From the NCBI GenBank assembly GCA_964365465.1, contig CAYIPT010000009.1:1-27174 (forward strand): 27,174 nucleotides of DNA. The letters are read 5' to 3'. Origin of the DNA: WO2-35-19 sp964365465. GTDB lineage: Bacteria; Patescibacteriota; Minisyncoccia; Phycocordibacterales; WO2-35-19. Both the position numbers and the translations under genes were made by a program. Each line of letters opens with the position of its first letter. The stretch's first letter is position 1. The notes under the pieces were generated by a model. The model was not told where the DNA came from, searched no databases, and worked only from the letters and a program-made list of their open reading frames with translations. Shown here one piece after another: positions 12,776-19,467 of this stretch.

Positions 12776-14574
12776 CGGGAACAGAAAACGAATCGATCGC
12801 TCGAATACCACCTGTACTCTGGACGAGCACTGTGGTCGTTGAGCCACAGATCAGCATCATCGCGGCTGAGGTTGAAAATGCTCGGGTAGCCGTCACGGTC
12901 TGTAATTTGCTTCATAGCAATTAATATCCAATCTGATCCTGAATATGAGAGTCGCAGATGAGGCCCAACTTCGGCTGGGCAGAGATCTAAACCAAACTCC
13001 TTTGCTCTTTTATATATTTGTTCAGTAGTAGCGTCATTTGAAAATCCAAGATCTTCAACTGTTAATCTTACAAGTTTCAAATCTTCGGTATTTGCTTGAG
13101 TTTTAAAATCTGGATTATCCAAAAGACTTTTGGCATAATCTGATATTTTTATATTTTTGGCTTTCATTTCTCTAACGAGTTCATCTTTGGTTTGCCCGCC
13201 AATTTTAGTTTCGTATTTTTGAATTTTACCTTCCGGAAAGGAAGTGAAAATATTCTCAATATTTTTAGAAAAAACTCCTGGAAAAAGTTTTCCTACATAT
13301 ACTTTAGTATTTTCGGCAATATCATTGGGAGTATGCGCAATTTGTTCTGGAGTACATTCAAAAATAATTGCCATGTCTTTTTCCATATCTCTGCCAACCG
13401 CTTGAAGTTCTGCAATTCTCGGGTCTTTTTCATAACCAAATCCTTCGATTGATTCCTCTATTTCATACAAAAATACTAAATCTTCTTTGGTTAGGGGTTG
13501 ATTGGTTTTAGTTTTTCTCTCAATTTCAGTCACTTTACTCATATCTTCCACTTTCTTTTTGTATCTGTCAGCTTCTCCGCCGAATTCTTTCAACTTTTCT
13601 TCCAAAACAGGAGTGATGGCCGGTTCCATGGCCTGATGTTCTAGTATGCCTCGAACTTCCCCGATTTTGTCTGTCCCATCCATTCTGATAGCGATCCTTG
13701 GTTGAGCTGGTTCATTGTTTGTATCATAGCTGTAATACACATAGAAATCACCGGACTGTATTTGTATTTTAGCGGTTGAGTGCCCAGCAGTACACCAACC
13801 GGTGCCCTTACCATCTAGAGACTCAAATAGTTTTTGAGCATCTTCTGTATTATTTTGTTCATATTTAACCCATTCGCCTCGTATTTCTTCATTACTTTCA
13901 ATTTTAGCGGCCAAAGATTCGGTGATCAGTTCGGCATAAAGTTTAGGGAATGATTTTGAAAATTCCGGATCGTTTTGGGGTTTGCCGTCTTTTATGGCTT
14001 TTTCATATATGTCGCATATTTTAGCTAATGGTTCTCTGTATATGTCAGGATATGGAGCGACTGTAGTGTCTGTTCTGGCTTTAAATTTACCCAGAGATTT
14101 ATCAAATTGAGAAAGTTTTAAAATATTTCTGATCACAAAATACTTAAACCATGCTGGATACATAGCATCTGGAGAAGTGAGGTATTCAATCCAACTATCT
14201 AATGAATGTTTTTGATCTTTGATCAGAGTTTCAATCATTTGATTTCTTATATCTTGAGATATTTCTTCTATTGCCACCCCTCTTTCTCTGGCAACTTGTT
14301 TCTGCAGTTCAAAATACGATTCCGGCACTTGTTCCGACTTTATAATATATCGGTCATAAATAGCAGAGCGGAGCATTTCTAGATTTCTTTCTCTTTTTTC
14401 TTGGTCTGGATTCAGAAAGATTTTTTCCAATCTTTCCATATACGCTTCTATTCTTTCGTTTGGGTCATTGGGAAGTTTTGTATCCTCCAGTCTTTCTTTC
14501 TTTTCTACTGCTTTATCCACTTCTTCTGATTTCTGAAGTTCCGGCACTTTGATTTGAAGGGGGTGTTTTTCCAT
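12766..14574 (-). CDS. DGR2 target protein: large helical protein with WCTAG domain and variable C-terminus
   Basis: The 602-aa protein has no signal peptide or membrane helix. Residues 1-230 are charged and helical. A central segment near residues 250-300 reads GKGTGWCTAGHSTAKIQIQS then GDFYVYYSYD and PRIAIRMDG; this recalls the PcfJ-like pattern in which a Trp-Cys pair precedes a small beta domain, but the link is only motif-level. A helical middle follows. About residues 557-600 come from VR2 (SIFNLSRDDADLWLNDHS, ending FVFCSRKS), a C-lectin-type DGR variable domain. Altered residues relative to the template are Tyr, Ser, Asp, His, Arg and Ile. The leader contains a small TGGTAG/CTACCA hairpin and no Shine-Dalgarno. 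A consensus promoter lies about 280 nt upstream. Confidence 0.9.
   Translation of the reverse strand: MEKHPLQIKVPELQKSEEVDKAVEKKERLEDTKLPNDPNERIEAYMERLEKIFLNPDQEKRERNLEMLRSAIYDRYIIKSEQVPESYFELQKQVARERGVAIEEISQDIRNQMIETLIKDQKHSLDSWIEYLTSPDAMYPAWFKYFVIRNILKLSQFDKSLGKFKARTDTTVAPYPDIYREPLAKICDIYEKAIKDGKPQNDPEFSKSFPKLYAELITESLAAKIESNEEIRGEWVKYEQNNTEDAQKLFESLDGKGTGWCTAGHSTAKIQIQSGDFYVYYSYDTNNEPAQPRIAIRMDGTDKIGEVRGILEHQAMEPAITPVLEEKLKEFGGEADRYKKKVEDMSKVTEIERKTKTNQPLTKEDLVFLYEIEESIEGFGYEKDPRIAELQAVGRDMEKDMAIIFECTPEQIAHTPNDIAENTKVYVGKLFPGVFSKNIENIFTSFPEGKIQKYETKIGGQTKDELVREMKAKNIKISDYAKSLLDNPDFKTQANTEDLKLVRLTVEDLGFSNDATTEQIYKRAKEFGLDLCPAEVGPHLRLSYSGSDWILIAMKQITDRDGYPSIFNLSRDDADLWLNDHSARPEYRWYSSDRFVFCSRKS
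12776..12904 (-). repeat. DGR2 variable repeat (VR2)
   Basis: The recipient copy of TR2 encodes roughly the last 43 codons of the target, ending 8 nt before the stop. The first 18 nt at the 3' side (12776-12793) are identical to TR2 and are the likely initiation-of-mutagenic-homology region. Some template Asn codons (at 12838 and 12871) are unmutated. Confidence 0.97.
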
Positions 14575-14613
14575 TGTGTTGGTAGTTATAATCTACCACA
14601 ACAAAAAGTTATG

Positions 14614-14646
14614 CACAAAATGGATTGATGATAATCGGGTTTTGTG
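14614..14646. terminator. hairpin between the structured element and the DGR2 target
   Basis: CACAAAA (14614-14620) pairs perfectly with TTTTGTG (14640-14646) over a 19-nt loop. In the minus-strand transcript it lies 41 nt before the target ATG. It could be a terminator or attenuator for the upstream structured RNA, although only a short T-tract follows. Confidence 0.35.
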
Positions 14647-14655
14647 AATAATGGA

Positions 14656-14823
14656 ATTGGGGACACAAATCTCTAAGCGGCACTTTCAATATTTATACCG
14701 AAAGCAAAACATTATTCTGAGGAGAGAGCCAGCGAACCCTCTCAAAGACGGTACCAGCTCTTCCTTGATTTAATGTCAAATTCCTCCAAGGCGGGACGCC
14801 GCCTAGAGATTTGTATCTCCAAT
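14656..14823 (-). ncRNA. structured RNA or palindromic element, leader of the DGR2 target
   Basis: Two 26-nt ends (14656-14681 and 14798-14823) pair with 23 Watson-Crick pairs, one G-U and two A-C mismatches. In minus-strand sense the enclosed 116 nt form further hairpins: CCTTG/CAAGG; a GGA-AGAGC/GCTCT-CTCC type arm; and CTTTC/GAAAG. A TTGACA-17-TATACT promoter lies about 25 nt upstream. No known RNA family signature is seen: no tmRNA CCA end, SRP loop or RNase P core. It may be a small RNA, a 5' regulatory leader or a mobile palindromic element. Confidence 0.5.
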
Positions 14824-14850
14824 ATTTCAAATCAACATCGATTTGCTTGG

Positions 14851-14879
14851 AGTATAGCATATAGCGTTTTATATGTCAA
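14851..14879 (-). promoter_or_regulatory. consensus minus-strand promoter overlapping the ruvB start
   Basis: On the minus strand TTGACA (14874-14879), a 17-nt spacer and TATACT (14851-14856) form a near-perfect promoter. The -35 lies inside the first codons of ruvB. Transcription would start near 14844 and go through the structured element to the DGR2 target gene. Confidence 0.7.
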
Positions 14880-15913
14880 GACAACTTACAAAAAATAAGG
14901 GGGTTGAAAAAGATGGTAACGAGGGAAAAGATTTTGAATTTCTAGACCAAACTTTACGACCTTCCAAATGGGACGAGTATATAGGCCAGGAAAATATAAA
15001 GAAAAATCTCCAAATTCTTCTGAACGCCGCCAAGGAGCGCAATCACCCTCCCGAACATCTCCTATTTTATGGCCCGCCAGGGCTTGGCAAAACAACTCTG
15101 GCCCATCTTATAGCCAAAGAAACCAGCAGTCAAATGCGCTCCACTTCCGGACCAGCCATTGAAAAAGTGGGTGATTTGGCTTCCATACTAACCAATCTTT
15201 CTTCGGGTGATATACTCTTTATAGACGAAATTCATCGCTTAAATAAAACAATTGAAGAAGTTTTGTATCCAGCCATGGAATCGCGCTCTCTTGATATTAT
15301 TTTAGGCAAGGGGCCATCGGCGCGGACTATTCAGCTTGAATTGCCAGCTTTCACCTTAATCGGAGCGACAACAAGGGTGGCTATGCTTTCTTCCCCTTTG
15401 CGAAGCAGATTTTCGGGAGGAGTTTTTCGTTTGGAGTTTTATAATCCGGAAGAAATAAAACAAATTATCAAACGCTCAGCAAATATTTTGGGGGTCTTTT
15501 TGGATAAAACCGCCGCCGAAATTATAGCCGATAGAAGCAGGTTCACTCCGCGCACAGCCAACTATCTCCTAAAGAGGGCCAGGGACTACGCCCAAATAAA
15601 CAAAAAAAATATTGATGAAGAGGTGGTGAACGAGGCCTTTAATCTTTTGGGCATAGACGGGGCGGGACTTAATGCTTCCGATAGAGCTTTGCTTGAAACT
15701 ATAGCCAAAAAATTTGCGGGCGGACCGGTCGGACTCAGCACTTTGGCCGCCTCCCTCTCCGAAGAAGAAGCCACCATAGAAGAATTCAACGAACCCTACC
15801 TTTTGCAAATCGGCTTTATTGAACGCACTCCCCGTGGCCGCACTCTCACCAAACACGCTTACAATCATTTAGGGCTTGATTTTCCGGAAGAGAGGCAGGA
15901 AAAGTTGTTGTAA
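14873..15913 (+). CDS. ruvB: Holliday junction branch migration helicase RuvB
   Basis: The 346-aa AAA+ motor drives RuvA-bound Holliday junctions. Walker A is GPPGLGKTTLAHL (about residue 67), Walker B is LFIDEIHRLN (about 116), sensor I is LIGATTR, and the arginine-finger and sensor region is SPLRSRF. The C-terminal winged helix includes GFIERTPRGRTLTKHAY. The start region overlaps the minus-strand promoter that feeds DGR2. A TATAGC box 7 nt before the ATG is a poor match to the leaderless pattern. ruvC lies about 1.5 kb downstream on the same strand; ruvA is not in the window. Confidence 0.97.
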   Translation: MSRQLTKNKGVEKDGNEGKDFEFLDQTLRPSKWDEYIGQENIKKNLQILLNAAKERNHPPEHLLFYGPPGLGKTTLAHLIAKETSSQMRSTSGPAIEKVGDLASILTNLSSGDILFIDEIHRLNKTIEEVLYPAMESRSLDIILGKGPSARTIQLELPAFTLIGATTRVAMLSSPLRSRFSGGVFRLEFYNPEEIKQIIKRSANILGVFLDKTAAEIIADRSRFTPRTANYLLKRARDYAQINKKNIDEEVVNEAFNLLGIDGAGLNASDRALLETIAKKFAGGPVGLSTLAASLSEEEATIEEFNEPYLLQIGFIERTPRGRTLTKHAYNHLGLDFPEERQEKLL

Positions 15914-15915
15914 TA

Positions 15916-16287
15916 TTATTTTTGAGATTCATCAAACCGCTCAAAATCGGCTCTGCGTTCAAGTATTGAGTCAATGGGTTCACCTGCAATAGGATTGGGA
16001 TTATCATCCATACCATAAACAAGACCGCCGGTTCGTCTGGTCCATTCAAGTACTGCACCAAGATTATCAAAATTTCTATTGCCTGCTGGAGTAGATACTA
16101 TCCAACCGCCATCCTCAATACCTTTCATTTGAACAACTTTGCCTGTATTTTCGCGTTGCATTCGTCTGGCTCGATCAGGAGAAAGATCACCCCTCATTAC
16201 TGTTGCCGCAAATACCCCCTGTTCTCTTCTTCCTCTTTCATTCCATAATTCTTGGTCTTGATTAGAGGGTGTTGACTCCATTCTCAT
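15916..16287 (-). CDS. hypothetical soluble protein
   Basis: I do not recognise this 123-aa protein. It is hydrophilic, with an N-terminal Glu/Arg-rich helix (GVFAATVMRGDLSPDRARRM) and a small beta-like segment with WIVSTPAGNRNFDNLGAVLE. No signal, membrane helix or catalytic motif is seen. It stands alone, convergent with ruvB (2-nt gap). An in-frame ATG lies two codons after the chosen start. Between it and the DUF559 element (16288-16368) there is only a C-run and a short ACCTT/AAGGT hairpin. Confidence 0.6.
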   Translation of the reverse strand: MRMESTPSNQDQELWNERGRREQGVFAATVMRGDLSPDRARRMQRENTGKVVQMKGIEDGGWIVSTPAGNRNFDNLGAVLEWTRRTGGLVYGMDDNPNPIAGEPIDSILERRADFERFDESQK

Positions 16288-16368
16288 ATATTTATGGTTT
16301 AATTTTAGTAATTAAATGCTACCCCCCCCGACACCTTTCGTCAAGGTTGAGATGTTGATAGGCAAAAC

Positions 16369-16402
16369 CTAACCTCCCCAACCCTCCTTACTTTAAGGAG
16401 GG
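16369..16402. repeat. left palindromic end of the DUF559 element
   Basis: The end begins with CTAACCTCC (16369-16377), the exact inverse of GGAGGTTAG at 16858-16866 on the far side of the DUF559 gene. It is followed by a 9-bp hairpin (CCCTCCTTA / TAAGGAGGG, 3-nt loop). Confidence 0.75.
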
Positions 16403-16442
16403 AGCCGCGCAACATACCCACATATGGAGTTATAATATCCGC

Positions 16443-16838
16443 ATGGACTACAAATTTCTCTACAACCATAAAAATTTAAGAGACAGGCGCAGAGAACTTA
16501 GAAACAATCAAACAGAAGTAGAAAAAATTTTATGGAAATATATTTCTAAAAACCAGATTTGTGGATTAAGATTTTTAAGACAATATAGCATTGGTCCTTA
16601 CATTTTGGATTTTTATTGTCCAAGAATTCGCTTAGGAATAGAACTTGATGGTAGTTCTCATACAGAAAAAGAAAACAAATTTTATGATATGGACAGAAAT
16701 GAATATTTAGAAAGTTTAGATATTGGGGTAATTAGATTTTGGAATGATGATGTTTTAAAGAATACAAAAAATGTTTTGAACAAACTACTAAACAAAATTA
16801 AAAGTATTGATAATAAACAGCAGTCACCTCCCCCTTAA
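16443..16838 (+). CDS. DUF559 endonuclease-like protein carried between palindromic repeats
   Basis: The 131-aa protein is of the DUF559 (Vsr-like, PD-(D/E)XK-related) family. RELRNNQTEVEKILWKYI opens the domain, GLRFLRQYSIGPYILDFYCP carries the catalytic Asp, and LGIELDGSSH carries the Glu/Asp and His cluster. GVIRFWNDDVLKNT closes it. Such proteins are predicted nucleases of unknown role. The last four residues (SPPP) and the stop lie inside the right-hand palindrome. A TATAAT box (16431-16436) sits 6 nt before the ATG, so the message is probably leaderless. Because inverted repeats flank the gene, it may be the nuclease that mobilises this palindrome family. Confidence 0.9.
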   Translation: MDYKFLYNHKNLRDRRRELRNNQTEVEKILWKYISKNQICGLRFLRQYSIGPYILDFYCPRIRLGIELDGSSHTEKENKFYDMDRNEYLESLDIGVIRFWNDDVLKNTKNVLNKLLNKIKSIDNKQQSPPP

Positions 16839-16866
16839 TGTAAGGGGGAGGCAGGGAGGAGGTTAG
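16827..16866. repeat. right palindromic end of the DUF559 element
   Basis: An 11-bp hairpin (CCTCCCCCTTA / TAAGGGGGAGG, loop ATG) contains the DUF559 stop codon. It is followed by CAGGGAGGAGGTTAG, whose final 9 nt are the inverse of the left end. Confidence 0.75.
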
Positions 16867-16898
16867 AAAAAGTAAATCTGGTATGCTATATTACTCGC

Positions 16899-17435
16899 AT
16901 GTCAGGGCATAACAAGTGGTCTAAAATTAAAAATAAAAAAGCGGTTACAGACGCGCAGAAGAGCAAAATTTTTGGCAAGATGGTGCGCTTTATTGCTATT
17001 GAGTCCAAAAAAGCCAAGGGAGATGTAAATACTCCCAGTTTGAGAGCGGCTATTGAAAAGGCAAAAGAGGCAAATGTACCGAGCGATAATATTGAAAGAG
17101 CCGTTAAAAAAGGCATTGGTGGAGAAGGCAGAGAAATGGAGCAGATTACTTATGAGACCTATGGACCGGGCGGCTGCGCTTTAATTATTGAGGCACTGAC
17201 TGAAAACAGGAATAGGGCGGCTCAGGAAATAAAACATATTCTCTCAAAAAGCGGGTATGAATTGGCGGCGCCAGGTTCGGCCGCTTGGGCTTTTAAAAAA
17301 CAAACCGATAGCAGCGAGTGGTTGCCCCAAAACACAGTAACAATATCCGAGGAAAATGAAACAAAACTGCAAACTTTAATAGAAGAGCTTGAACAAAATG
17401 ATGAAGTCCAAAATATCTTTACAAATGCGGAATAA
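16899..17435 (+). CDS. yebC: YebC/PmpR-family protein (short form)
   Basis: The 178-aa protein opens with the family signature MSGHNKWSKIKNKKAVTDAQ, continues with LRAAIEKAKEANVPSDNIERA and has GGCALIIEALTENRNRAAQE. Family members are about 240 residues and act as DNA-binding regulators or as translation factors relieving ribosome stalling. Here the final part is shortened: after AWAFKK only a brief segment ending in EELEQNDEVQNIFTNAE remains, so part of the third domain is missing. A TATATT box (16887-16892) lies 6 nt before the ATG. ruvC starts inside its 3' end, so the two are co-transcribed, as yebC-ruvC often are. Confidence 0.95.
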   Translation: MSGHNKWSKIKNKKAVTDAQKSKIFGKMVRFIAIESKKAKGDVNTPSLRAAIEKAKEANVPSDNIERAVKKGIGGEGREMEQITYETYGPGGCALIIEALTENRNRAAQEIKHILSKSGYELAAPGSAAWAFKKQTDSSEWLPQNTVTISEENETKLQTLIEELEQNDEVQNIFTNAE

Positions 17436-17949
17436 TATTATATTGGGTATAGACCCCGGCTATGGCAGGGTTGGTATTGCGGTGATTGAGAAATATGAAA
17501 AGGCCCCCACTTCGCTAAAGCTATGCGGGGCGAGGGAAAAATTAATTCATTCGGAATGTTTTGAAACAGACACCAAACTCCCCCACCCCAAACGGCTTTT
17601 ACTCATAGGAGAAAAAATAAAAGAAACGATTGAAAAATATCATCCCTCAAAAATAGCTGTTGAGACATTGCTTTGGAGTAAAAATGTAAAAACCGCCATG
17701 CAGGTGGCTGAAGCCCGCGGAGTGATATTATTGGAGGCAGCAAGAAATGGGATTTTGATCTGCGAATACAATCCCAATCAAATAAAATTGGCCATTACCG
17801 GCTATGGTAAGAGCGACAAAAAACAAGTTATTTGTATGGTAGAAAAATTAGTAAAAGTTGGGCCAAGAAAAAAACATGATGACGAATATGACGCTATGGC
17901 CACGGCCCTTACCTGCTCGGCTATTTCTTTACCCACACACTCAAATTGA
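17425..17949 (+). CDS. ruvC: Holliday junction resolvase RuvC
   Basis: The 174-aa endonuclease cleaves Holliday junctions. The catalytic acidic residues are in GIDPGYGRVG (first Asp), AVETLLWSKN (Glu) and KHDDEYDAMA (last two Asp). I choose ATG 17425 because it places the first Asp near residue 8, as in known RuvC; an in-frame ATG at 17389 lies deeper in yebC. It overlaps yebC by 11 nt and is probably translationally coupled. The final residues fall inside the terminator hairpin. Confidence 0.95.
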   Translation: MRNNIILGIDPGYGRVGIAVIEKYEKAPTSLKLCGAREKLIHSECFETDTKLPHPKRLLLIGEKIKETIEKYHPSKIAVETLLWSKNVKTAMQVAEARGVILLEAARNGILICEYNPNQIKLAITGYGKSDKKQVICMVEKLVKVGPRKKHDDEYDAMATALTCSAISLPTHSN

Positions 17950-17959
17950 GTGAGTGGGT
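17931..17959 (+). terminator. terminator hairpin of yebC-ruvC
   Basis: ACCCACACACTCA pairs with TGAGTGAGTGGGT (12 of 13 pairs) across a 3-nt loop, followed by TTTATCC. It overlaps the ruvC stop codon. Confidence 0.65.
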
Positions 17960-17968
17960 TTATCCACA
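17960..17968 (+). promoter_or_regulatory. perfect single DnaA-box sequence
   Basis: TTATCCACA, the E. coli consensus DnaA box, stands alone just after the ruvC terminator, about 6 kb from dnaA. A single match may be chance or a DnaA-titration site. Confidence 0.3.
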
Positions 17969-18045
17969 GAAAAGTTTGTCAGAATATTGCAAAAAACTTG
18001 GGGTGTGATAAAAATTACGATAAGAATTAAAAATAATTTTTAATT

Positions 18046-18201
18046 ATGGATGATGACAAAATATTTGGAGATGATTTGGTTGAAGACGAGGTATTGCCCA
18101 AAAAAAATCCTCTATTAGAAGATGAAGCGGAAGATGTTGGAGAAAGCGGGATAACAGAAGATGAGAATGAAGAAGATGAAGAAGAAGGAGAATTTATATA
18201 A
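18046..18201 (+). CDS. 51-aa highly acidic small protein
   Basis: A short frame encodes MDDDKIFGDDLVEDEVLPKK and continues as an almost uninterrupted Asp/Glu-rich tail ending EEEGEFI. About half the residues are acidic; no fold is expected. Similar short acidic proteins occur in CPR genomes but their role is unknown; nucleic-acid mimicry or binding to basic proteins is only a guess. A TAATTT box lies 6 nt before the ATG. It ends convergently against tyrS with a 6-nt gap. Confidence 0.65.
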   Translation: MDDDKIFGDDLVEDEVLPKKNPLLEDEAEDVGESGITEDENEEDEEEGEFI

Positions 18202-18207
18202 TTAAAT

Positions 18208-19422
18208 TTATTCCGGCCTTAAAATAACAAAAGTTTTTTTGCCTATTTTTATTTTTCTTTGATTTTCTCCCGCCATTTCACTGGTGTCCGTTATTTTTCT
18301 ATTTGGATAATCAGAGACAGCTCCGGCTTCTACCAATCGGCGAAACTCCATTTTTGATTCTACAATTTTATTATTTACCAGCACATCTATTATCTTTTCT
18401 TCTTTCAAAGCCGTTATCACTTCCGCATCTTCCGGAAATTCTCCTTTACTAAAAGTGTTCTCAAAATTTTCCTGCGCCTTCTTGGCTTCATTTTCTCCGT
18501 GATACATTCTGACTATTTCTCTGGCTAATTTCGTTTTAATGTCTTTTGGATTTGTGCCTGTTTTTAGCTTTTCTTCATAATTTTTTATTTCGACTGTTTT
18601 TACCCGAGTGGTCAAAATAAAATATTTTATAATCAGGTCATCTCTCAATGACATAACTTTGCCATACATATCGTTGGCCGGGTCAAAAAGATTTATGGCA
18701 TTGTCCCAACTAGAACTCATTTTTCTGCCATCTAAGCCTTCAATCAGGGGGTTCATTAAAATATCCTGCGGTTCTTGTCTATAATATCTTTGCAAATCTC
18801 TTCCGGCAAGCAAATTGAATCTTTGGTCAGTGCCGCCAATTTCCACATCGGCTTTTATGGCAACGGAATCATATCCTTGCATAAGAGGATACATAAGTTC
18901 TCTGAATGAAATTCGTTTGCCTTCATCCAGCCTTTTTTTAATATTTTCTCTTGAAATAAAATCGCTCAAAGAAAAAACATCGGCCTGTTGACCTATTTTA
19001 TAATAACCCAATTTGCCCAGCCATTTGCTGTTGTGATGCACTTCGCATTTATTTACATCAACAATTTTTGATGCCTGTTTTACATAATCTTTTAAATTTT
19101 TTTTGATTGTATCTTCGGCAAGCATTGGTCTTTCGCTTTCCTTGTCAGAAGTGTCGCCAATCAAGCCGGTAAAATCGCCTATTATCAAAACAATTTGATG
19201 GCCGAGATCTTGGAAGTCTTTGAGTTTTAATAGTGGGATAGCTCGACCAATATGAATATTCGGGCTTGTTGGATCTATTCCTAATTTTATGCGAAGTTGT
19301 TTGCCGTTTTTTAATTTTTTTCTTAAATTTTCACCACCAATTACCTCTTCCACGCCCCGAGTAAGCACTTCGTTTATTTTACTTTCATCCACTATTACTT
19401 TTGGTTTAGTTAATCCAAACAT
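18208..19422 (-). CDS. tyrS: tyrosyl-tRNA synthetase
   Basis: The 404-aa class I aminoacyl-tRNA synthetase charges tRNA-Tyr. The HIGH motif is HIGRAIPLLKL (about residue 56) and the KMSKS-type motif is KMSSS (about 235). The tyrosine-binding region includes YPLMQGYDSVAIKADVEIGG. A C-terminal S4 RNA-binding domain (about 340-404) includes EFRRLVEAGAVSDYP. The length is normal for the TyrRS form with an S4 domain. A TAGCAT box (19429-19434, minus strand) lies 6 nt before the ATG, fitting the leaderless pattern. Confidence 0.97.
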   Translation of the reverse strand: MFGLTKPKVIVDESKINEVLTRGVEEVIGGENLRKKLKNGKQLRIKLGIDPTSPNIHIGRAIPLLKLKDFQDLGHQIVLIIGDFTGLIGDTSDKESERPMLAEDTIKKNLKDYVKQASKIVDVNKCEVHHNSKWLGKLGYYKIGQQADVFSLSDFISRENIKKRLDEGKRISFRELMYPLMQGYDSVAIKADVEIGGTDQRFNLLAGRDLQRYYRQEPQDILMNPLIEGLDGRKMSSSWDNAINLFDPANDMYGKVMSLRDDLIIKYFILTTRVKTVEIKNYEEKLKTGTNPKDIKTKLAREIVRMYHGENEAKKAQENFENTFSKGEFPEDAEVITALKEEKIIDVLVNNKIVESKMEFRRLVEAGAVSDYPNRKITDTSEMAGENQRKIKIGKKTFVILRPE

Positions 19423-19467
19423 ACAAAAATGCTACCATAATTTGGCTTTTTGGCATAATATATATGT

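Noticed and set aside
12588..12842. Plus-strand open frame of 84 codons overlapping the DGR2 spacer and VR2
   Set aside because: It reads antisense into VR2 and the target gene, has low-complexity content, no homology pattern and no start signal.
14656..14823. tmRNA, SRP RNA or RNase P RNA
   Set aside because: No CCA end or tag frame, no GGAAGGAAGCA loop and no RNase P core motifs; a simple 6S rod is also a poor fit because several internal hairpins branch from the closing stem.
16321..16330. C-run at 16322-16329 as a regulatory or recombination site
   Set aside because: It is a short homopolymer with no partner structure; chance or slippage explains it.
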